Below are positions 17,082 through 25,116 of a stretch of 64,000 nucleotides of DNA, piece after piece; position 1 is the stretch's first letter, and each line of letters opens with the position of its first letter. Origin of the DNA: Stomatobaculum sp. F0698 (GTDB lineage Bacteria > Bacillota > Clostridia > Lachnospirales > Lachnospiraceae); the NCBI RefSeq assembly GCF_030644385.1, contig NZ_CP130060.1, positions 62,001-126,000 on the forward strand, given 5' to 3'. The translations under genes were made by a program, and so were the position numbers. Below the pieces are notes generated by a model, which was not told the origin of the DNA, made no database searches, and was given only the letters and a program-made list of their open reading frames with translations.

Positions 17082-18686
17082 ATGCTCTATTCCTGCATGT
17101 TGGTGGACGATGAGGAAGATGTAATCAGTGCAATACGGCAAACCATAGACTGGGAGAGTCTGGGCTTCTCCGTGCCGCGTGAGGCGCACAACGGGCTTGA
17201 AGCCCTCGAGTTTGCGGAGGAGACCGCGCCGGATGTGGTTTTGACCGATATCAAGATGCCCTATATGGACGGGCTTGAACTTGCGCACAAATTAAAGGAA
17301 CTCTACCCGAATATACGCATTATCGTCTTTTCGGGCTTTGATGAATTTGAATACGCCCGCGAGGCCCTGCGCCTTGAGGCGGAGGAGTATATGTTAAAAC
17401 CGGTGCACGCAGCGGAGCTCTCGAAGCTCTTCCTCCGGATACGGGAGAGTCTGGATGCGGAGCGGGCAGAGCGACAGAACCGGGAACAGCTGCAGGCCTA
17501 TTACGAGAAGAGTCTGCCGCGGCTGCAGGAGAGTTTTTTTGTGTCTCTTCTGGACGGCAAGATTCCGGAGGAGGAGATTGCGCGGCAGGCCGAGGACTAT
17601 CAGCTGGAACTCGGCGCTTCTCCCTGTGCGGCGGCTGTTATCCACACGGGGAGCGCCGGGCTTCCGGACGGGGTCAGTGCCGTGATGATTGCTGCTTCGG
17701 TGCGGCGGCTTGCGGAGGAGAGCCTGGGACAGCGCTTTCACGCACGCTTTTTCGGCTACCTCGGCAATACAGTCATGCTCGCGGAACTCGGGGAGACGGA
17801 ACAGCTTCGCTTTCTCACCGATGCCTGCGACCGCTTTTGCCGGCTCGCGGCGGCAAAGCTCGGTGCGACGGTCACCATAGGGGTGGGAAAGGTCTGTGCG
17901 GCCTTTCATGAACTCAGAGACTCCTACACCGGTGCCCGCAATGCGCTCTCTTACCGCATGATATACGGGACAGGTAAGGCAATCAGCATTTCGGAGATTG
18001 CGCCGCAGGAGAAGAACGGCACCGATCTCTCGGAGCGGGAGTCCATGCAGGACATCTTTCGGAAGATGCGCATGGAAAAGGAGGAAGAACTCAGTGCTGC
18101 GATTGCGCGCTACATTGCGGAGAACGCGGCGGCACAGGCCTCGGTGCAGGAGTACCGCTTTTTTGTGATGGAGACCGCCGGAGAACTGTATCGCTTCGCA
18201 AAGGACAATGCGCTGAGCGCCGAAGAGATTTTCGGCGACAACGACGCGATGTACCGCATTTTACAGCAGTTGGAACCCGGCGAACTGACGCGCTGGATGG
18301 ATGAGGTCTGCCGCAAAATGCGGGAGATGATACAGCATAAGCGGGCGGACAGCGCGAGGTCCTTTGCGGCGCGGGCAATCGATTATGTCAACGAGCACTA
18401 CGCCGAGGGCGAACTCACCGTGGATGCGATGTGCTCGCATTTAAACGTGAGTGCCGCCTATTTTTCGACCATTTTTAAGCGCGAAACCGGAAAGACCTTT
18501 GTGCAATACCTGACCGACCTCCGCATGGAGAAGGCGGTCGAGCTGCTGCTCTCGACGAGCGAGAAGACCTATATGATTGCGCGAAAAGTAGGTTATGCGG
18601 ACCCGAACTATTTCAGCTATGTCTTTAAAAAGCAGTTCGGCATGTCGCCGAGCAAGTATAAGGACAGCCGGGGGAGCGAGGCATGA
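17082..18686 (+). CDS. Two-component response regulator, AraC family (YesN-type)
   Basis: The product has 534 residues. The N-terminal receiver domain has the acidic pair in LVDDEED and the phosphoacceptor Asp56 in VVLTDIKMPYMDG. A middle region of ~270 residues has no motif I recognise beyond YesN-like character. The C-terminal ~100 residues form an AraC double helix-turn-helix (LTVDAMCSHLNVSAAYFSTI and ARKVGYADPNYFSYVFKK). The ATG at 17082 follows GGGAGGAAAG. It heads a four-gene overlapping operon with its kinase and two sugar-binding-protein homologues, so it probably responds to galactose and acts on the adjacent mgl promoter. That target is inferred. Confidence 0.92.
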   Translation: MLYSCMLVDDEEDVISAIRQTIDWESLGFSVPREAHNGLEALEFAEETAPDVVLTDIKMPYMDGLELAHKLKELYPNIRIIVFSGFDEFEYAREALRLEAEEYMLKPVHAAELSKLFLRIRESLDAERAERQNREQLQAYYEKSLPRLQESFFVSLLDGKIPEEEIARQAEDYQLELGASPCAAAVIHTGSAGLPDGVSAVMIAASVRRLAEESLGQRFHARFFGYLGNTVMLAELGETEQLRFLTDACDRFCRLAAAKLGATVTIGVGKVCAAFHELRDSYTGARNALSYRMIYGTGKAISISEIAPQEKNGTDLSERESMQDIFRKMRMEKEEELSAAIARYIAENAAAQASVQEYRFFVMETAGELYRFAKDNALSAEEIFGDNDAMYRILQQLEPGELTRWMDEVCRKMREMIQHKRADSARSFAARAIDYVNEHYAEGELTVDAMCSHLNVSAAYFSTIFKRETGKTFVQYLTDLRMEKAVELLLSTSEKTYMIARKVGYADPNYFSYVFKKQFGMSPSKYKDSRGSEA

Positions 18687-20473
18687 GGGTACCGGACTTT
18701 TTTGGAATACCGCGCTCCATCCGCTTTATTATCGTGGTCTCCTTTACGGCGGTCTCGGTGAGCATCACGGCCTTGCTCGGCGTGGGGCTGTACCGCATCT
18801 TTGCGCGGCACACGGAGCAGCTACTCACCGAGAGCAGCGCCCAGCTTTTGCACCGGGTGTCGGAAAATCTGGGCGATTACCTCAGGAACATGCGATCCCT
18901 CTCGGACGCAGTTTACTATGCCTCGATTAAGAGTAAGGACTTTGCGAAGGAAAACACGAACCGGGAGATGGAGCTGCTCTACGAGGCGAATCGAGACGAT
19001 CTGATTTCCCTTGCGCTCTACCGTCGGGACGGGACCTTGCTCGGTGCGGCGCCGGTTGCGGTGGAGAAGCAGGATACGGATGTGCGGCAGCAGAGCTGGT
19101 TTCGGAGTGCGGCGGCCAAGGTGGAGAATTTGCATTTCTCGACCCCGCATGTACAGGACCTCTTTGACGACCCGAGTTATCGCTACCACTGGGTCATTTC
19201 GCTGAGCCGTGCGGTGGAACTAAACGAAGGCGGTCAGAGCAGTGAGGGTATACTGCTGGTCGATATGAACTATAAGAGCGTCGCGGACATGCTGGACGAT
19301 GTAAACCAGGACAGCGCGGGACGCTATGTCTATCTCTGTGACAGCCGCGGTGAATTGATTTACCACCCGCGGCGCATGCAGATTGACGCGGGACTGGTCG
19401 CGGAGAACAGCGTTGTTGCGGCGAACTATGCGGACGGCGCACACAGCGAAATTTTTCAGGGCGAGCGGCGCGAGGTTGTTGTGGAGACTGTAAGCTACAC
19501 CGGCTGGAAGCTGGTGGGGGTGATTCCCGGGACCTATTTTGCGCTCGGTCTTCTCAATGTGCGGCAGCTTGCGCTCGGGCTTGTGCTCTTTACGGCGGCG
19601 GCGCTGGCGCTTGTCAACCGACTGGCGGCCACGCAGGTCTCAAAGCCCCTGGTGCTGCTCAACGAGTCCATACGGAAACTGGAGCTCGGGCAGGAGACCC
19701 AGGTCTACATCGGCGGCAGCGCCGAGGTGCGCCATCTCGGACGCACCCTGCGTTCCTATGTGAAGGAGATTCAGCTCCTCATGCGGGACATAGTGCGCGA
19801 ACAGGAGGAGAAGCGAAAGAGCGAGCTCGACGCGCTGCAGTCCCAGATTAACCCGCACTTTCTCTATAACACCCTGGACTCCGTGGTTTGGATGATCGAA
19901 GGAAAGCGCCACGAAGATGCCGTGCTCATGATTACCCGGCTCGCGAGCCTCTTCCGCATCAGTCTGAGCGGCGGAAAGACCGTTATCTCGATGGAGGCGG
20001 AACTGCAGCACGCGGAGAACTATATGAACATCCAGAAGGTGCGCTTTAAGAACAGCTTTCGGATGCGCTACGAAATCGATCCGGCGGTGCGGAACTACTG
20101 CACGGTCAAACTGATACTCCAGCCTATACTGGAGAACGCCATTTACTACGGCGTGAAGGGCATGGAGGATGAGGGAGAGATTTTGCTCCGCGCGGAGTTA
20201 ACGGACGGAGAACTGGTGCTCACCGTTCGGGACAACGGCTACGGCATTCCGGCGGAGGAAGTGCTTCTGCTCTTAAAAGAGGGAGAACATCGCCCGAGTC
20301 GCGGTTCCGGCGTGGGGCTTTTGAATGTACAGCGGCGCATTCAGCTGCGCTTCGGTGCGCAATACGGTCTCCGCATCGAGAGCGAGCCGGATGAGGGAAC
20401 CGAAGTGCGTATATGCCTGCCGGCCATTCCCTACAACGAAGAAAACAGACAGCGGCTTGAGGAGGGACGATGA
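18683..20473 (+). CDS. Sensor histidine kinase, YesM/LytS-like
   Basis: A 596-residue membrane kinase. A first membrane span near residues 12-37 (FIIVVSFTAVSVSITALLG) and a second near 287-312 flank a ~250-residue extracellular sensor that looks like a double-Cache domain. A HAMP-like linker, the His_kinase domain with phospho-His392 in QINPHFLYNTLD, and a HATPase domain (ILENAIYYG, VRDNGYGIP, GSGVGLLNV) follow. It overlaps the regulator by four bases and the next gene by four bases. The downstream SBP-like proteins may present the sugar to its sensor domain. Confidence 0.93.
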   Translation: MRVPDFFGIPRSIRFIIVVSFTAVSVSITALLGVGLYRIFARHTEQLLTESSAQLLHRVSENLGDYLRNMRSLSDAVYYASIKSKDFAKENTNREMELLYEANRDDLISLALYRRDGTLLGAAPVAVEKQDTDVRQQSWFRSAAAKVENLHFSTPHVQDLFDDPSYRYHWVISLSRAVELNEGGQSSEGILLVDMNYKSVADMLDDVNQDSAGRYVYLCDSRGELIYHPRRMQIDAGLVAENSVVAANYADGAHSEIFQGERREVVVETVSYTGWKLVGVIPGTYFALGLLNVRQLALGLVLFTAAALALVNRLAATQVSKPLVLLNESIRKLELGQETQVYIGGSAEVRHLGRTLRSYVKEIQLLMRDIVREQEEKRKSELDALQSQINPHFLYNTLDSVVWMIEGKRHEDAVLMITRLASLFRISLSGGKTVISMEAELQHAENYMNIQKVRFKNSFRMRYEIDPAVRNYCTVKLILQPILENAIYYGVKGMEDEGEILLRAELTDGELVLTVRDNGYGIPAEEVLLLLKEGEHRPSRGSGVGLLNVQRRIQLRFGAQYGLRIESEPDEGTEVRICLPAIPYNEENRQRLEEGR

Positions 20474-21393
20474 AGCGGCAGACAGTGGTTTGGATTGCGG
20501 CAGCCGCGGCGGCGTTCGCCGTGCTGCTCCCGCTCTTTTTGGTGCGCACGCGCTATGCTTCGGAGCAGGCGGGGAGAAGAGCGCGCATTGCGGTGCTCAC
20601 GCGCCGCGAGGCGGATGTCGGCACCTCGGTGCTCTTTGCGGGAATGGAAAAGGCGGCGGAGGACGGCAAACTGGTGCTGAATTATGTGATGGTGCCGGAG
20701 GATGCCGACGCGGAAGCAGAGCTGAAACTCGCGCGACAGGAGATTGAGGACGGCGCGCAGGCGCTGATCATAGAGCCGGTCGCTTCCGAAGGCAGCGGCA
20801 AAATGGCGGAGGAACTGTCTCAGCGCGCCGTTGTCGTATTGCTCGGCGAGCGCGCCGACACGGAGGCCGCGGGGCGTTTCGGCTCTGTCAGCGCCGATAA
20901 CTATGCAATCGGCGTGGCGCTCGGGAGAGAAATTCGGAAAGGTGCGGCAGAGACAGGGGGCAGTGTGGCCCTGCTTCCTGCCGCGGGTTCTCGGGGCTCG
21001 GTGGAACAGAGACGACGGGGCGTTTTGGAAGCGCTGCGCGGAAGCGGCATTTCGCTGAGTGAGGAAGCGGAAGGCGCCTCGATTGTCGCGGGGCTTGAGG
21101 ACAGTGCGCTCACGGAGGCCCTTTCGTATGCGCTCACGGCAAAGGAACGGCCCCTGGTCTACGGCGTCGGGAACTCAAACCGTAATCTCTACGGTTTGGA
21201 CCGCGGCGACATTCGCGCGATGATAGTCATCAATGAGTTCAACATGGGGTATCTTGCGGTCGCGGAGGCAAAGAAAAAACTCTCGAGCAGGCTCCGGGAA
21301 ATGGAGCAGCTGAGAGTCGGCGATACCCTGGTATCAAGAGACAATATGTACAGTGCAGAAAATCAGAAATTACTCTTTCCGCTGGTGCGGTGA
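20470..21393 (+). CDS. Membrane-anchored periplasmic-binding-protein-like protein
   Basis: The 307-residue product has an N-terminal signal anchor (VVWIAAAAAAFAVLLPLFLV) and then a type I periplasmic-binding-protein fold (Peripla_BP_4-like) in canonical order: RARIAVLTRRE, ALIIEPVAS, GSVSADNYAIGVALGREI, GSVALLPAAGSRGS and a late VVI-type strand. No lipobox Cys is seen, so it stays as a membrane anchor. The sugar-binding residues of galactose-binding protein are not conserved. It is more likely a sensory partner of the kinase than a transporter subunit; XylFII-LytS-type pairs are the known analogy. It overlaps the kinase gene by four bases. Confidence 0.75.
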   Translation: MKRQTVVWIAAAAAAFAVLLPLFLVRTRYASEQAGRRARIAVLTRREADVGTSVLFAGMEKAAEDGKLVLNYVMVPEDADAEAELKLARQEIEDGAQALIIEPVASEGSGKMAEELSQRAVVVLLGERADTEAAGRFGSVSADNYAIGVALGREIRKGAAETGGSVALLPAAGSRGSVEQRRRGVLEALRGSGISLSEEAEGASIVAGLEDSALTEALSYALTAKERPLVYGVGNSNRNLYGLDRGDIRAMIVINEFNMGYLAVAEAKKKLSSRLREMEQLRVGDTLVSRDNMYSAENQKLLFPLVR

Positions 21394-21405
21394 AAGCGAG
21401 GCAAG

Positions 21406-22431
21406 ATGCGGAATCGAATGCGGCTCCTCATACTCTTCCTCATGGCGCTCCTCTGTTTTACGGGTTGCCGGGACCGGAAGACGGAGGGCAAAAAGAAGGT
21501 GCGAATCGGCGTGAGTGTCTACGACGGCTACGACACCTTTATCTCGGAACTCACGACTGCGTTTCGCGAAGAGGCGGCCAGAGAGGCGCGCAGTGTGCAG
21601 ATTGAACTCAGCGATGCGGGGCGCAGTCAAGAAGTGCAGGATAAGGCTGTGCGGCAGATGCTCGACAACGGCTGCGACATCATCTGCGTGAATTTGGTCG
21701 ACCGGACGGCGCCCGGAAAAATTATCGACATGGCAAAGAAAAAGAACGTGCCGATTATCTTCTTTAATCGCGAGCTGGTCGAAGAGGATTTGGAGCGCTG
21801 GGACAAACTCTACTATGTCGGCGCCGATGCCAAGGAGTCCGGCGTATTGCAGGGTGAACTCGCGGCAGCCTACCTAAAGGCACATCCGGAGGCGGACCGG
21901 AATCAAGACGGCGTGATTCAGTATGTGGTACTGGAAGGAGAGGCCGGGCACCAGGACGCCATCCTAAGGACCGAGTATGCGGCCTCCACCCTGAAAGAGC
22001 AGGGCATTGCGCTCGAAAAACTGGGCTATGCGCTTGCAAACTGGAACCGCTCCCAGGCGCAGACCCAGGTACAGCAGCTGCTGCAGAGCTACGGGGCCCA
22101 AATTGAACTGATACTCGCAAACAACGATGACATGGCGCTCGGCGCCCTGGATGCTTACCGGGCGAGCAACATCCCCCTGCCGCCGATCTTCGGAATCGAC
22201 GGAACCGAACCCGGGCTCGCGGCGGTGCGCGATCAGAGTCTCACGGGAACCGTCAAGAACAACGGAATCGGTCAGGCTGAGGCCATGCTCTCTCTGGCGC
22301 TTTCCCTCGCCGCGGGAGAAAAATCCGCTTACACGCTTGACCGAGGCAAGTATATTCGGATACCCTACGAGGCGGTAAGCGCGGACAAGGACTCTTCCAT
22401 GACCGTGCGTAGCACGGAGCTTTCGCGCTGA
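21406..22431 (+). CDS. Galactose-binding lipoprotein, canonical domain order
   Basis: A 341-residue lipoprotein (lipobox CFTGC, Cys21) of the MglB/galactose-binding protein family in the normal order. RIGVSVYDGYDTF has Tyr39, Asp43 and Phe45. ICVNLVDRT, IIFFNRE (Asn121), YYVGADAKESG, the calcium loop DRNQDGVIQ (164-172), GHQDAILR (His182, Asp184, Arg188), Trp213, LANNDD, FGIDG (Asp265) and TVKNN follow. All main sugar contacts are present. It lies last in the regulator-kinase operon, 12 bases after the SBP-like gene, which suggests a sensing role rather than, or besides, transport. Its 3' end overlaps the convergent unknown gene by 67 bases. Confidence 0.92.
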   Translation: MRNRMRLLILFLMALLCFTGCRDRKTEGKKKVRIGVSVYDGYDTFISELTTAFREEAAREARSVQIELSDAGRSQEVQDKAVRQMLDNGCDIICVNLVDRTAPGKIIDMAKKKNVPIIFFNRELVEEDLERWDKLYYVGADAKESGVLQGELAAAYLKAHPEADRNQDGVIQYVVLEGEAGHQDAILRTEYAASTLKEQGIALEKLGYALANWNRSQAQTQVQQLLQSYGAQIELILANNDDMALGALDAYRASNIPLPPIFGIDGTEPGLAAVRDQSLTGTVKNNGIGQAEAMLSLALSLAAGEKSAYTLDRGKYIRIPYEAVSADKDSSMTVRSTELSR

Positions 22432-22952
22432 AGAGAAAAGCGAGCGGGGAGTTCCGTCATGATTTGATGCAGTTCCTCGTGGAGGCGCCGCACAATCATC
22501 TCCTCCGGCACAGGGACCAGACCGAAGACACGGCTCCGGTAGGCGGGATCGCGGAGGCAGCTTCGAAAGAGGGTGTCCGCAAAGTCTCGCCACTCGGCGC
22601 AAAGCAGCGCCGGAAAACGGGGACTCTCGCTGATCGGTTCAATTAAAAAATCAGGAAGAAGAAGGGCTGCGAAGGCGCGCAGCACTTCTTTTTTTTGTTT
22701 GCCGCGCGAAAGAAAACCGCTGTCTCTGGCATAGGTTACGCGGAGGTCCATGAAGGCCGTGAGAAAGCGGTCGGAAACCGTTTGCCGTCGCTCGGGGCGT
22801 TCGCCGAAGCGAGCGCTGAGAAGGCGGGACAGCAGGTCGAGCGTCTCGCGTTCCTCGGCACCGAGTTCGGCCGCCGACGCGCGCTTGGCCAAAAAGAGAG
22901 AGCGTTCCCGCGCCGTGGGCAGCGCATAGTAGCTTTTCACCAAGTCATTCAT
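22365..22952 (-). CDS. Hypothetical protein, soluble and helical
   Basis: A 195-residue protein that I do not recognise with confidence. It is rich in Arg, Leu and Glu, has no signal peptide or membrane span, and looks all-helical. Conserved-looking pieces are the N-terminal YYALPTARERSLFLAKRA and a central DRFLTAFMDLRVTYARD. It may belong to a small clostridial family of unknown function. The gene is supported by a good ribosome binding site (GGGAGGA before the ATG at 22952). Its 3' end overlaps the convergent lipoprotein gene. Confidence 0.6.
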   Translation of the reverse strand: MNDLVKSYYALPTARERSLFLAKRASAAELGAEERETLDLLSRLLSARFGERPERRQTVSDRFLTAFMDLRVTYARDSGFLSRGKQKKEVLRAFAALLLPDFLIEPISESPRFPALLCAEWRDFADTLFRSCLRDPAYRSRVFGLVPVPEEMIVRRLHEELHQIMTELPARFSLQRESSVLRTVMEESLSALTAS

Positions 22953-23012
22953 ACAAGATTATCCTCCCGCATATGCTGCTAAGAGCGTAGCAAAAAAGCG
23001 TGAAATAGGCAA

Positions 23013-23055
23013 AGAAAAAGGCTGTAAGAACCCATGGAGGAAGGTTCTTACAGCC
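23013..23055 (-). terminator. Intrinsic terminator after the rubrerythrin gene
   Basis: Read on the minus strand, GGCTGTAAGAACC and GGTTCTTACAGCC form a 13-bp stem followed by a T-rich tail (CTTTTTC). It lies just after the rubrerythrin stop codon. Confidence 0.9.
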
Positions 23056-23069
23056 GTTCGGGGAAAAAA

Positions 23070-23627
23070 TTACTTATTCTCGCCGAAGTATCTGTTCAGC
23101 AGGCCAAGGAAAGCTCTGCCGTGTCTCGCCTCGTCGCGTGCCATCTCGTGGACGCTGTCGTGAATCGCATCGAGGTTCTGCTTCTTTGCCATCGTCGCAA
23201 GATCGACCTTGCCCTGGGTCGCGCCGAACTCTGCTGCGACTCTCATCTCAAGGTTCTTCTTCGTGGAGGAGGTGACAACCTCACCGAGCATCTCTGCGAA
23301 GCGTGCTGCGTGATCCGCCTCTTCAAGAGCCGCTCTTCTCCAGTACTCACCGATCTCCGGATAGCCCTCGCGGAAAGCCACGCGGCTCATAGCGAGATAC
23401 ATACCGACCTCGGAGCACTCTCCCTCGAAGTTCGCGCGAAGGCCTGCCTTGATCTCCTCATCGACATCCTTTGCGATGCCGACCTGGTGCTCTGCAGCCC
23501 AGACCATGTTGCCGTCTTCCTTCACTTCCTCGAACTTGCTCGCGGGAGCCTTGCACTGAGGACAGGCCTCCGGCGGATTCTGACCCTCAAAAATATAACC
23601 GCAAACCGTACATCTCCACTGCTTCAT
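23070..23627 (-). CDS. rbr: Reverse rubrerythrin (NADH peroxidase type)
   Basis: The 185-residue product has the domain order of clostridial reverse rubrerythrins. An N-terminal rubredoxin domain carries Cys6 and Cys9 (CTVCGYIF) and Cys22 and Cys25 (CPQCKAP). A ferritin-like diiron domain follows, with the Glu/His ligands in [21 protein letters not shown] and [11 protein letters not shown]. Such proteins reduce hydrogen peroxide in anaerobes using electrons from NADH via partner flavoproteins. AAAGGAGAG precedes the ATG at 23627. The perR-like gene lies directly upstream on the same strand, and its product is the likely regulator. Confidence 0.95.
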   Translation of the reverse strand: MKQWRCTVCGYIFEGQNPPEACPQCKAPASKFEEVKEDGNMVWAAEHQVGIAKDVDEEIKAGLRANFEGECSEVGMYLAMSRVAFREGYPEIGEYWRRAALEEADHAARFAEMLGEVVTSSTKKNLEMRVAAEFGATQGKVDLATMAKKQNLDAIHDSVHEMARDEARHGRAFLGLLNRYFGENK

Positions 23628-23676
23628 AATCGTACTCTCCTTTACTATGTGTTTTTTGTTTCATTGCCTGACATTT

Positions 23677-23711
23677 TCAAAAAGCATCTCTTCCGCCGAA
23701 GCGGAAGAGAC
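23677..23711 (-). terminator. Intrinsic terminator after perR
   Basis: On the minus strand TCTCTTCCGC, a CGAA-type loop and GCGGAAGAGA form a 10-bp stem followed by GCTTTTTG. It separates perR from the rubrerythrin gene, so the latter needs read-through or its own promoter. Confidence 0.8.
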
Positions 23712-23720
23712 GGCGCGTCC

Positions 23721-24149
23721 TCAGAGAGGCGCGGCTACCTGTTCCCGGGAGACCGTCCCCTTTGCAGCCGCCTGACAGCTGCTGCAAATACCGTAAAACA
23801 CGAGGGCGTGGCACTCAACAGATCCGATTCCCGTCTCTGCCGCGAGCGCATTCAGCTGGTGATCGGTCTCCAAGGGGAGATCGACCACACCGCCGCAGTG
23901 CTTGCAGACAAAGTGACAGTGGTCGGAGGTGTCATAGTCGTAATGCTCTGTGCCGCCTTCGCAGTGAATCTTTCGAATCTGCCCCAGTTCTGCAAGCAGG
24001 TTCAGATTGCGGTAGACGGTGCCGAGGCTGATGCGGGGGTACTCCTCGCGGAGATCCCGATAAATCATATCCGCCGTCGGGTGATCCAGACGGGAGGACA
24101 GATTCTTCAGGATGGCATCCCGCTGTCGACTGTGCTTCCGTATTTTCAT
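23721..24149 (-). CDS. perR: Fur-family repressor, PerR-like
   Basis: The product is 142 residues from ATG at 24149, which follows GGAGG. An upstream in-frame TTG at 24164 would overlap that ribosome binding site and is less likely. The winged helix (HPTADMIYRDL, SLGTVYRNLNLLAELG) is followed by the metal-site region HYDYDTSDHCHF and two Cys pairs (CKHC, CSSC) for structural zinc. The overall type and the neighbouring rubrerythrin point to a peroxide-sensing PerR rather than Fur or Zur. Its promoter carries a Fur-type inverted repeat, implying autorepression. Confidence 0.88.
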   Translation of the reverse strand: MKIRKHSRQRDAILKNLSSRLDHPTADMIYRDLREEYPRISLGTVYRNLNLLAELGQIRKIHCEGGTEHYDYDTSDHCHFVCKHCGGVVDLPLETDHQLNALAAETGIGSVECHALVFYGICSSCQAAAKGTVSREQVAAPL

Positions 24150-24162
24150 AGATGCCTCCAAC

Positions 24163-24181
24163 AATAATAGGAACTGTTATT
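24163..24181. promoter_or_regulatory. Candidate Per/Fur box at the perR promoter
   Basis: AATAATAG-GAA-CTGTTATT is an inverted repeat with seven of eight positions matching. It covers the expected start site and the upstream edge of the perR ribosome binding site. This placement fits autorepression by the encoded Fur-family protein. Confidence 0.65.
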
Positions 24182-24209
24182 AGTATACTCGTTTTGTATG
24201 CAATGTCAA
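24182..24209 (-). promoter_or_regulatory. perR promoter
   Basis: On the minus strand TTGACA (24209-24204), a 16-base spacer and TATACT (24187-24182) form a near-consensus promoter just upstream of the Per-box-like repeat. Confidence 0.75.
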
Positions 24210-24258
24210 GAGGAAATTAAGACAAATATAATCAGACCTTTCGGAGCGATGAATAATG

Positions 24259-24267
24259 TGCTATACT
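24259..24267 (+). promoter_or_regulatory. Extended -10 element for the S1-domain gene
   Basis: TGCTATACT is a TGn-extended -10 about 47 bases before the GTG start. No good -35 is seen 17 bases upstream, as is common for extended -10 promoters. Confidence 0.5.
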
Positions 24268-24313
24268 CATTGCAAATAACGGCCTTTTGGCTGGATTCGG
24301 GGGAGGTAACAAA

Positions 24314-25027
24314 GTGGCAGAAGAGAGCATGAAGGATTTCGAGCAGGAAATCAACGAGTCGTTTAAGACCGCAAAGAAGGTTGAGAACGAGGACGGCGGC
24401 AAGTGGGAGCGCCTTCAGAGCCTTGTGGAGAGCAAGGAGCAGTTCAACGTTAAGATCATCGAGGTGGTGAAGGGCGGCTGCATCGCGTATCTTGAGGACA
24501 CGCGCGCATTCATTCCGGCAAGCCAGCTTTCCTCGAGCTATGTTGAGAAGCTCGAGGATTTCCAGAACAAGCACATCGACGTGATTGTGATCACGGCGGA
24601 TGCGGAGAAGAAGCGCCTGGTTCTTTCTCACCGCGCAATCGAGCAGGAGGAGAAGGAAAAGGAGAAGGCTGCGCGCCTCGCCGAGCTCAAGGTCGGCGAC
24701 GTGGTGGACGGCAAGGTCGAGTCCCTGAAGGACTACGGCGCATTCATCGATCTGAACGGCGCAACGGGCCTTTTGCACGTTTCGCAGATTTCGAGAAAGA
24801 GAGTCAAGACGCCGGCGGATGTCCTCAAGGAGGGCCAGGAGGTCAAGGTCAAGATCATCAAGATCGGCGACGGCAAGATTTCTCTTTCCATGCGCGCACT
24901 CGAGGAGCCGGACGATCACTTCACCGGCAGAAACAACACCTTGGAGGAGACCGGAGGCTTTAAGTACGAGGAGAAGACTCGTGCTACGACGAACCTCGGT
25001 GATCTTCTGAAGAACATCAAGCTTTAA
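24314..25027 (+). CDS. S1-domain RNA-binding protein (two S1 repeats)
   Basis: A 237-residue protein with an acidic N-terminus and two S1/OB-fold repeats: residues ~35-105 (FNVKIIEVVKGGCIAYLED, FIPASQLSSSYV) and ~125-205 (VGDVVDGKVESLKDYGAFID, LLHVSQISRKRV). It resembles short S1-like proteins of Firmicutes that bind RNA or ribosomes; it is much shorter than ribosomal protein S1. The start is GTG at 24314, with GGGGGAGG eight bases upstream. It has its own promoter and a terminator, so it is a single-gene unit. Confidence 0.85.
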   Translation: MAEESMKDFEQEINESFKTAKKVENEDGGKWERLQSLVESKEQFNVKIIEVVKGGCIAYLEDTRAFIPASQLSSSYVEKLEDFQNKHIDVIVITADAEKKRLVLSHRAIEQEEKEKEKAARLAELKVGDVVDGKVESLKDYGAFIDLNGATGLLHVSQISRKRVKTPADVLKEGQEVKVKIIKIGDGKISLSMRALEEPDDHFTGRNNTLEETGGFKYEEKTRATTNLGDLLKNIKL

Positions 25028-25053
25028 GTCATAGTATCCTATTTCGAAATGAG

Positions 25054-25084
25054 AAACCGTCAGCTTATGCTGTCGGTTTTTCAT
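25054..25084 (+). terminator. Intrinsic terminator after the S1-domain gene
   Basis: AAACCG-T-CAGC pairs with GCTG-T-CGGTTT around a TTAT loop, with one T-T mismatch, and runs into TTTTTC. Confidence 0.82.
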
Positions 25085-25116
25085 ATCATAAACAAAGAAG
25101 CGGAAAGGAGCACGAA

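Noticed and set aside
18683..22431. A second complete sugar ABC transporter beside the kinase
   Set aside because: Two SBP-like proteins are present but there is no ATPase or permease gene in this operon, so a sensory role is preferred.
23034..24167. 377-codon plus-strand open frame
   Set aside because: Antisense to the rubrerythrin and perR genes, both with recognised motifs. It also runs through their terminators.
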